A stretch of DNA of 64,000 bases from Candidatus Kuenenia stuttgartensis (GTDB taxonomy: Bacteria; Planctomycetota; Planctomycetia; Planctomycetales; Planctomycetaceae): NCBI GenBank assembly GCA_945904015.1, contig CAMDPK010000002.1, positions 43,940 through 107,939 of the forward strand, written 5' to 3'. Of this stretch, positions 58,493 through 64,000 are shown one piece after another. Numbering within the stretch: the first letter of the stretch is position 1; the number at the start of each line of letters is the position of its first letter. The position numbers and the translations under genes were made by a program. Below the pieces are notes generated by a model that was given only the letters and a program-made list of their open reading frames with translations, had not been told where the DNA came from and searched no databases.

Positions 58493-59865
58493 GCGCAGCG
58501 GTCGGCGATCCGCTGCCAGAGCATCGCGCTGGCGAGCGTCCCGCGATGAAAATCGGCGACGGCGAAATGTTCGTTGGGGCTGTGCAGGTTGTCCGTGTTC
58601 TGACCCCATCCGAGCAGCAGCGTGTCTACGCCGAGCAGTTCCTTCAGCGTGCCGACGACGGGAATCGAACCACCTTCGCGGATCATCACGGGCTTCGTGC
58701 CGAAGGCTTCTTGAATCGCGCTCCTGGCGGCGTCCATGAATGGGCTGTTGGCGTCGGCGATGAAGCCGGGGCAGCCGTGGGATTCAACGAACTCTAGCCG
58801 GCAACCGGGCAGCAATTGTTTCTGCAAGAATTGGCCGAGCGACTTGGTCAGCTTGTGTGGGTCTTGGTTTGGGACCAGTCGGCAAGTGATCTTCGCCGAA
58901 GCCCACGACGGGATGATCGTCTTCGGTCCTTCGCCTTGATAACCGGAGGTGAGACCGTTGATCTCGCAAGTCGGCCGCGCCCAGCGACGCTCGGTCGAGG
59001 TGAAGCCGGTCTCGCCCCAACTGCTTTCGACACCGACGCTGGCCAGGAAGTCCCGTTCGTTGAACGGCAGAGCGGCGAAGCCGGAGCGTTCGGTGTCGGT
59101 CAGCGGTTTGACGTCGTCGTAGAAGCCGGGGATCTCAACTCGGCCGTTCGCATCGTGCAGTGAGGCGATCAATCTCGCAAGTGCGGTGGCGGGATTCGTG
59201 ATTGCTCCGCCGAAGATGCCGCTGTGCAAGTCTTGCTTCGGTCCGATCAGACGGACTTCACAGGCGAGGATTCCGCGCAGGCCGTAGGTGATGGCGGGGA
59301 TGTTCGGCGCGTACTGGCTGGTGTCGCTGATGACGGCGATGTCGCTGCGCAGCTTCTCGCGATTGGCGGCGAGGAACACATCGAGATTGTTGCTGCCGAC
59401 CTCTTCTTCCCCCTCGATGACGAACTTCACGTTGATCGGAAGTTTGCCAGTCGCCTTGAGCCACGCGGCAACGGAGAGCACATGCGTCAGCATCTGACCT
59501 TTGTCGTCAGTCGCTCCGCGCGCCCAAATGCAGCCGTCACGCACGTCCGGCTCGAAGGCGGGCGTCACCCATTTGTCGAGCGGGTCAGGCGGCTGCACGT
59601 CGTAGTGGCCGTAAATCAGCACGGTCGGAGCGTTCGGTTTCTCGGCCTTGAGCCACTCGGCGTAGACGATCGGATGCCCGGCGGTCTCGACCAGTTCCGT
59701 GGTTAAATTCGCGGAGGCGAGTTGATCGCGAACGAACTCCGCCGCGCGCCGCACATCCGGTTTGTGAACCGTGATGGCGCTCACGCTGGGGATTCGCAGC
59801 AGGGCTTTCAGAGTTTCGAGGGCGTCGGATTGGTGCGCTTGAAGATATTGGACGACGGTTTGCAT
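58489..59865 (-). CDS. M20-family dipeptidase
   Basis: The 458-residue metallopeptidase has the M20 metal motif (VLIYGHYDVQPPDPLDKWVT), then ARGATDDKGQMLTHVLSVAA, VIEGEEEVGSNNL and AVISDTSQYAPNIPAITYGL, and the dimer domain. It should cleave small peptides or acyl-amino acids in the cytoplasm. The ATG at 59865 follows GAAGGA. Its last codon and TAG stop lie in the palindromic element. Confidence 0.94.
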   Translation of the reverse strand: MQTVVQYLQAHQSDALETLKALLRIPSVSAITVHKPDVRRAAEFVRDQLASANLTTELVETAGHPIVYAEWLKAEKPNAPTVLIYGHYDVQPPDPLDKWVTPAFEPDVRDGCIWARGATDDKGQMLTHVLSVAAWLKATGKLPINVKFVIEGEEEVGSNNLDVFLAANREKLRSDIAVISDTSQYAPNIPAITYGLRGILACEVRLIGPKQDLHSGIFGGAITNPATALARLIASLHDANGRVEIPGFYDDVKPLTDTERSGFAALPFNERDFLASVGVESSWGETGFTSTERRWARPTCEINGLTSGYQGEGPKTIIPSWASAKITCRLVPNQDPHKLTKSLGQFLQKQLLPGCRLEFVESHGCPGFIADANSPFMDAARSAIQEAFGTKPVMIREGGSIPVVGTLKELLGVDTLLLGWGQNTDNLHSPNEHFAVADFHRGTLASAMLWQRIADRCA

Positions 59866-59879
59866 GGAAGTCCTTCGAG

Positions 59880-59930
59880 ACAAAACGGTATTACGGCATT
59901 CGGCTGACGGCGATCGGCATACGGCCGGAT
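59880..59930. repeat. Partial CCGAATGCCGAC-type repeat
   Basis: AAAACGGTATTACGGCATTC and CGGCTGACGGCGATCGGCAT are related to the elements at 55458-55560 and 23551-23601. It lies between the M20 gene and the pterin dehydratase gene. Confidence 0.55.
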
Positions 59931-60298
59931 CACGGCTTCAGTGAAATCGGCAGGGCGTCGATCTTGGCGGCGAGGATGAAATCGTTTTCGGACAGGCCGC
60001 CGATGGCGTGCGTGTAGATTTCGATGGTCACGTTGCGATAGCTCTCGATGTGGACGTCGGGGTGATGGCCCTCGCATTCGGCCATGCAGGCGACATGATT
60101 CAGGAAATTCATCGCGGCCATGTAGTTCTTCACGACCCACGATTTGCGGATCCGTTCGTGGTTCGCGGTCAGTTCCCAGCCGGTGAGATGCTTGATCTGA
60201 GCCTCGGCTTCGGCCGAAGTCAGTTTGGGAACGCCCCCTTCGCAGGGAGCGCACTTCTTGCTGCGGAGTTGGTCGCATGTTTGAATCGGGACGCTCAT
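59930..60298 (-). CDS. phhB: 4a-hydroxytetrahydrobiopterin dehydratase
   Basis: The 122-residue enzyme regenerates pterin cofactor for aromatic amino acid hydroxylases and may act as a dimerisation cofactor. The family motif is clear in CEGHHPDVHIESYRNVTIEI, with the domain start ILHLTGWEL-like (IKHLTGWELTANHERIRKSW). No hydroxylase gene is near. It is preceded by a palindromic element. Confidence 0.94.
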   Translation of the reverse strand: MSVPIQTCDQLRSKKCAPCEGGVPKLTSAEAEAQIKHLTGWELTANHERIRKSWVVKNYMAAMNFLNHVACMAECEGHHPDVHIESYRNVTIEIYTHAIGGLSENDFILAAKIDALPISLKP

Positions 60299-60328
60299 GG
60301 AAAACTCTCAATTGGTCGTTTCAAAACT

Positions 60329-60389
60329 AGCACGACGCGCAAGCGAGTGGCTGGGGGCTTCGACGGACCACTCGCTTGCGCGTCGTGCT
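60329..60389. repeat. Palindromic element with 22-bp perfect arms
   Basis: AGCACGACGCGCAAGCGAGTGG... and its complement enclose a 17-base centre. It lies between the phhB start and the DUF1501 stop, both on the minus strand. Confidence 0.9.
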
Positions 60390-60423
60390 GATTCTGTCGT
60401 GGTCGAAAGGTTATGGCGAACGG

Positions 60424-61842
60424 TCAAGACAGTATCTCTCGCAGCACATTTCCATGCACGTCGGTCAGGCGAAAATCTCGGCCGCCGAAGCGGAAGGTCA
60501 GACGTTCGTGGTCGATGCCGAGCTGATGCAGTAGCGTGGCTTGCAGGTCGTAGGGCGTGACGATGTTTTCGACGGCGTGATAGCCGTATTCATCGGTCGC
60601 TCCGTAAGTCATGCCGCCGCGAATGCCGCCGCCAGCCAGCCACAGCGAAAAGCCTTGCGGATTGTGATCGCGGCCGGTGCTCCCTTGGGCAAACGGAGTA
60701 CGGCCGAACTCGCCCGTCCAGACGACGATCGTGTCGTCGAGCAATCCGCGCTGCTTGAGATCGGCTAGCAGCGCGGCGATCGGTCGATCTACGATCTCGG
60801 CATTCTTTTGATGGTCCCCTTTGATGTTGTCGTGCGAGTCCCACGGTGAGACAAAGCGGATGCCGCCGACGCAAGTCAGCTCGACGAACCGCACGCCGCG
60901 TTCCAAAAGCCGCCGAGCCAACAAGCACTGCCGCGCGTACCGAGCCTCGAACGCATTCGACGAATTGAGGCCATACGCTTCGAGCGTCGCGGGGGACTCA
61001 TCCTTGAAGTCGGCGACTTCGGGGACCGAGCGTTGCATCGCGAACGCGAGCTCGTAATTGCGGATCGCCGATTCGATTTGCTCCTCGCCGCTGCCGATTC
61101 GGCCGGCGAAGTCGCGGTCGTTGTCAGCGATGAACCGCAGTTTGTTGAGCTGCTGTCCAGGCTTCGGCTCGTCCGGTTGGATGTTGTCGACGACGGGCGT
61201 ATTTAAGCCGACGTGAAACAGCGACGCCTCGTGAACCGCCGGCAGGAAACCGCTCGAATAGTTCGCGATTCCGCCCAGCGGTATCTGCCCGCCATTGACG
61301 ACCACGTAACTCGGCAAGTTTGCCGACTCGCTGCCGAGCCCATACGAAATCCACGCTCCCATGCTCGGATGCCCGGTCAGCGGATGCCCGGTGTGCAGCA
61401 TGTAGCACGACTGAGCGTGCTCGCCGAACGGCGTCTGCATCGAGCGGATCACGCACAGGTCATCGACGTGCTGAGCGATGTGTGGAAACAGACTGCTGAC
61501 CGGAATCCCCGAATCACCGTACTGCTTGAACGTGAACGGCGAACCGAATGTCGAGCCGTTGTTCTCAAACTGCGTCGTCTCGATTTTCATTTTGAACGGC
61601 TGGCCGTGCTCGGCCGTCAGCCGCGGTTTTGGGTCGAACGAATCGACCTGCGACACGCCGCCATCCATGAACAGCATCACGACACGCTTGGCCTTCGGAG
61701 CGAAATGCGGGTTGCGGAGCGAGGAATTCGGAGCGTCGGCCTGAGCGTGATCGGCCAACAGTCCCCGCAATGCGAGCGCACCGAAGCCCATCGCGCTGCG
61801 TTGCAGAGCGTCACGGCGAGTCAGGCATCGTTGGTCGATCAT
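60424..61842 (-). CDS. DUF1501 protein, Tat-exported
   Basis: The 472-residue protein starts with a twin-arginine-type motif (LTRRDALQRSAMGFGALALR) and has VVMLFMDGGVSQVDSFDPKP, LCVIRSMQTPFGEHAQSCYM, ARQCLLARRLLERGVRFVEL and VVWTGEFGRTPFAQGSTGRD. It is read after the DUF1553 gene (13-bp gap). Confidence 0.93.
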   Translation of the reverse strand: MIDQRCLTRRDALQRSAMGFGALALRGLLADHAQADAPNSSLRNPHFAPKAKRVVMLFMDGGVSQVDSFDPKPRLTAEHGQPFKMKIETTQFENNGSTFGSPFTFKQYGDSGIPVSSLFPHIAQHVDDLCVIRSMQTPFGEHAQSCYMLHTGHPLTGHPSMGAWISYGLGSESANLPSYVVVNGGQIPLGGIANYSSGFLPAVHEASLFHVGLNTPVVDNIQPDEPKPGQQLNKLRFIADNDRDFAGRIGSGEEQIESAIRNYELAFAMQRSVPEVADFKDESPATLEAYGLNSSNAFEARYARQCLLARRLLERGVRFVELTCVGGIRFVSPWDSHDNIKGDHQKNAEIVDRPIAALLADLKQRGLLDDTIVVWTGEFGRTPFAQGSTGRDHNPQGFSLWLAGGGIRGGMTYGATDEYGYHAVENIVTPYDLQATLLHQLGIDHERLTFRFGGRDFRLTDVHGNVLREILS

Positions 61843-61855
61843 CGCTTCCTCTTTC

Positions 61856-64000
61856 TCAGCGCAGGTACAGGAACTCTTTCGTGTTGATCAAAGCGTGTGC
61901 GAAATCATGCCAAAGATACTGGTCGGTTTGCCAACGGTCGCCGTCGATTTCCAGCAGTGCGGCTTGAGACTTCAGAAAGGCGATGTTGCGAGCCACCTCG
62001 GCGTCGGTCGCTGGCCGAGAAAACAGTATCAGCCACAGTGCTTGGAGCCGAGCTTCCGGAGTTGGCTGCGAGCGAATCCGTTCGGCCAGCAGTCCCGATT
62101 GTGCTCCGACGAACGCGTCGTTGAGCAGCGCCAGACTTTGAGCCGGCACGTTGGTGACATTTCGTTCGCCGACGGTCAGCACGGGCTTCGGTTGATCGAA
62201 TGCGATGAGCAGTTGCTGCGGGTAATTGCGGCGAGCTTCGAGGTAGATGCTGCGGCGACCGTTGCCGTCGGGCGGGCCGGACAGAGGATTCTCGAAATCC
62301 TTGAAGCCGGTTCGCAGCGGCAACGGCACACCGAGTCCCCCTTGAGTGCGATCCAATCGGCCGGCGACGAACAGCAACGAGTCGCGCAGCGACTCGGCTT
62401 CCAACCGCCGCACGCTGGCGTGTGAGAGCAGCCGGTTGTTCGGATCGCGTTCACGCGCGGCAGGAAAGGCTTCGGTCGAAAGCTGAAACGTGCGGCTGGT
62501 CAGCATCAGCCGCAGCATGTGCTTGATCGACCAGCCCGATTCGACGAACTCGGCCGCCAGCCAGTCGAGCAATTCGGGATGACTCGGCTGCTCACCGAGT
62601 GCCCCGAAGTTATCGACGGACTTCACGAGCCCGACCCCAAACACATGCTGCCACAACCGATTGACCATGACTCGCGCAGTCAGCGGATTGCGCGGATCGA
62701 CGACCGCCTCGGCCAGTTCGCGTCGGCCACTGCCGTGTGTCCCGCCGTCCGGTCCCCTCTCCCTTTGGGAGAGGGCTAGGGTGAGGGATCCGGAACGCGG
62801 ATGAACTTCAATGCCCAGCGATTCGAGAGCCGCTTTCTCAATTCGGGAGTCCTGAGATGTCAGAGCGTCGATTGTTCCGACACCCTCACCCGGCCTTCGG
62901 CCACCCTCTCCCCGGGGGAGAGGGGGCTTCGATGTGGCCGTTGCCGGTTCCGCGGCAAGCACCTCTAAATATCGTCGCGGCACCGTTGCGCCCGCGCGGC
63001 GATGGTTGCCGCGGGGGAAGAGGTGTTCGTCGAAGCCTTGCTCGTCGGTGACGCCTCCGATTCGCGTCGGGACGGGGATTTGGATTTCGAGATCTCGATA
63101 CCGCGTGAGCAATCGGGTCAACTCGTGATCAGCCGGAGCTTCATTGAGCAACACGCCGGAACGCAGCAACTCATCGACGAACCGAGCTTGCTCGTCGGTG
63201 CAGCGTTCATCGGCCCAGGCGTTGATCGCATCGCCAGCCAGCGCCGTCACCTTTGTCACGAGTGCTGGCCAATTCGGCTCGGCTTGCCACAATTCGTCCG
63301 GCACCGGCGAAGAAAGTTCTGGTGCGCCCGACTGATCGTGAAACGCGACCGCTCGCACGGCCACTCCGCTGCGGCCGTCGGTGTTAAGAATTCGCGCATC
63401 GGGATGCTTGCCGGGATACGGCATCTCGTCGCGCGGGATGATTTCGAGATACGCTCGCCGACCGGCCCAAGCCTCGCGAACGGCGAGCGTGATCCACCGC
63501 AATCGCGGCTCGTTGAGCAGCGGCATCACCTGCGTGAACAGCACTCCGTCCGCGACAAAATTCTCGATGACCAACCGCACGCGAGCGTTGTTCGTTCCGC
63601 CCGCCAACACGCTGATGAACTTCATGTCGAGCGTGAAATTCGGCGACCGCAACGTGCCGCCGTGCTTGTTGCTGATCGAATGCGTGTTGCGGCTGCGTGG
63701 CAGAATCGTCGTGAGAACATTGCTGCCGACCGGCGACACCGCGAACTCGCCGGCGGCGGACGTCTGTGAAAAATTGTCGGTCGCGAACCAATCGCCGCTC
63801 TTCGTCAGCAGCCCCGCTGGAACGGTGTCGGTGAACTCGACGAACCAGCGGAATCCGGCGGTCGTTTTCGAGCGGCGTTCACCAAATGCCCGCCGCTCGT
63901 TCACCAGATCGGTCCACAGCTTCGAATCGATCGCGTCGTGGGGCACGTTTCCAACGTGCCCGGCCTTTTGATCGGCGGGCACGTTGGAAACGTGCCCCAC
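61856..64000 (-). CDS. DUF1549/DUF1553 protein, 5' end beyond window
   Basis: The 714-residue fragment lacks its N-terminus because the frame is open at the window edge. It ends in DUF1553 (RNPLTARVMVNRLWQHVFGV, EFVESGWSIKHMLRLMLTSR, ARRNYPQQLLIAFDQPKPVL, LFSRPATDAEVARNIAFLKS). Earlier parts have beta-rich segments of the type seen in large planctomycete cytochrome/DUF1549 proteins. Two repeat elements are read as protein: the first about 20 residues of the fragment (VGHVSNVPADQKAGHVGNVP), and residues about 357-417 with LPRGEGGRRPGEG and SLTLALSQRERG. The true start is not visible. Confidence 0.9.
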   Translation of the reverse strand: MGHVSNVPADQKAGHVGNVPHDAIDSKLWTDLVNERRAFGERRSKTTAGFRWFVEFTDTVPAGLLTKSGDWFATDNFSQTSAAGEFAVSPVGSNVLTTILPRSRNTHSISNKHGGTLRSPNFTLDMKFISVLAGGTNNARVRLVIENFVADGVLFTQVMPLLNEPRLRWITLAVREAWAGRRAYLEIIPRDEMPYPGKHPDARILNTDGRSGVAVRAVAFHDQSGAPELSSPVPDELWQAEPNWPALVTKVTALAGDAINAWADERCTDEQARFVDELLRSGVLLNEAPADHELTRLLTRYRDLEIQIPVPTRIGGVTDEQGFDEHLFPRGNHRRAGATVPRRYLEVLAAEPATATSKPPLPRGEGGRRPGEGVGTIDALTSQDSRIEKAALESLGIEVHPRSGSLTLALSQRERGPDGGTHGSGRRELAEAVVDPRNPLTARVMVNRLWQHVFGVGLVKSVDNFGALGEQPSHPELLDWLAAEFVESGWSIKHMLRLMLTSRTFQLSTEAFPAARERDPNNRLLSHASVRRLEAESLRDSLLFVAGRLDRTQGGLGVPLPLRTGFKDFENPLSGPPDGNGRRSIYLEARRNYPQQLLIAFDQPKPVLTVGERNVTNVPAQSLALLNDAFVGAQSGLLAERIRSQPTPEARLQALWLILFSRPATDAEVARNIAFLKSQAALLEIDGDRWQTDQYLWHDFAHALINTKEFLYLR
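62749..62930. repeat. Composite repeat inside the DUF1553 gene (SQRERG type)
   Basis: The left part CCCCTCTCCCTTTGGGAGAG... and the right part CACCCTCACCCGGCCTTCGG... form two arms about 100 bp apart. They are in frame and give GEGGRRPGEG and LTLALSQRERG. Repeats with this translation are widespread in bacteria. Confidence 0.8.
63938..64000. repeat. Palindromic element, GGCACGTT variant, at the window edge
   Basis: GTGGGGCACGTTTCCAACGT and its complement, ending at the last base. It is in frame in the DUF1553 gene. It resembles the GGCAGGTT family with CAGG changed to CACG and matched changes in the other arm. Confidence 0.85.

Overview
The window comes from a planctomycete (phylum Planctomycetota). 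The best evidence is the repeated presence of paralogous DUF1501 and DUF1549/DUF1553 genes, with a DUF1080 protein, twin-arginine-exported Gfo/Idh/MocA oxidoreductases and a large stand-alone solute-binding protein. GC content looks like roughly 60%. Genus cannot be fixed from sequence alone. No rRNA, tRNA, CRISPR array, insertion sequence or prophage was found, so this is chromosomal background, but with many small dispersed repeats.

Layout. 1-2.4 kb: tail of a membrane protein, then a nitrogen module (amtB, glnK) on the minus strand with a candidate sigma-54 promoter. 3.1-12.5 kb: a TIM-barrel isomerase, a lipoprotein, kdsA, a lipid kinase, a HAD hydrolase, an RluA-type pseudouridine synthase, an aldo/keto reductase, a secreted protein and a divergent Gfo/Idh/MocA-fold protein. 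12.5-19.5 kb: Dabb protein, small membrane protein, two DUF3467 proteins, and a secreted protein paired with a 950-residue family-5 solute-binding protein. 19.5-28.4 kb: comB, glyQS, a second RluA-type protein, DUF1080, AraD1 and a molybdopterin oxidoreductase, then a polytopic membrane protein. 28.6-35.1 kb: DUF1549/1553 and DUF1501 genes, a SpoU methyltransferase, rsmE and an ExeA-type ATPase. 35.2-40.8 kb: a divergently arranged tripartite MacAB-TolC-like efflux system. 41-43.9 kb: a DUF433 protein, a small antitoxin-like gene, a frameshifted RelE-like toxin, two DinB proteins and an FGE-like protein lacking one catalytic cysteine. 44-47.5 kb: amidohydrolase, RNase Z-like hydrolase, Gfo/Idh/MocA. 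47.9-58.4 kb: csrA, two DUF1501/DUF1549 sets, WD40, hicAB, Gfo/Idh/MocA. 58.4-64 kb (minus): M20 peptidase, pterin dehydratase, DUF1501, and a DUF1553 gene that runs off the window.

The most unusual feature is the repeats, which form two classes. Class one is short palindromic elements of about 50-115 bp, often beginning GTAG and ending CTAC. They lie in intergenic gaps, and at least six sit in frame inside genes (AraD1, molybdopterin oxidoreductase, SpoU methyltransferase, DUF1553 protein), where they are translated. Their GTAG ends also supply stop codons to flanking genes. Class two is a set of eight arrays of degenerate 7-bp units that fill gene junctions and in places encode protein N- or C-termini. 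Together they suggest small mobile or proliferating elements that shape gene ends and add peptide insertions. No mobilising enzyme is visible in the window.
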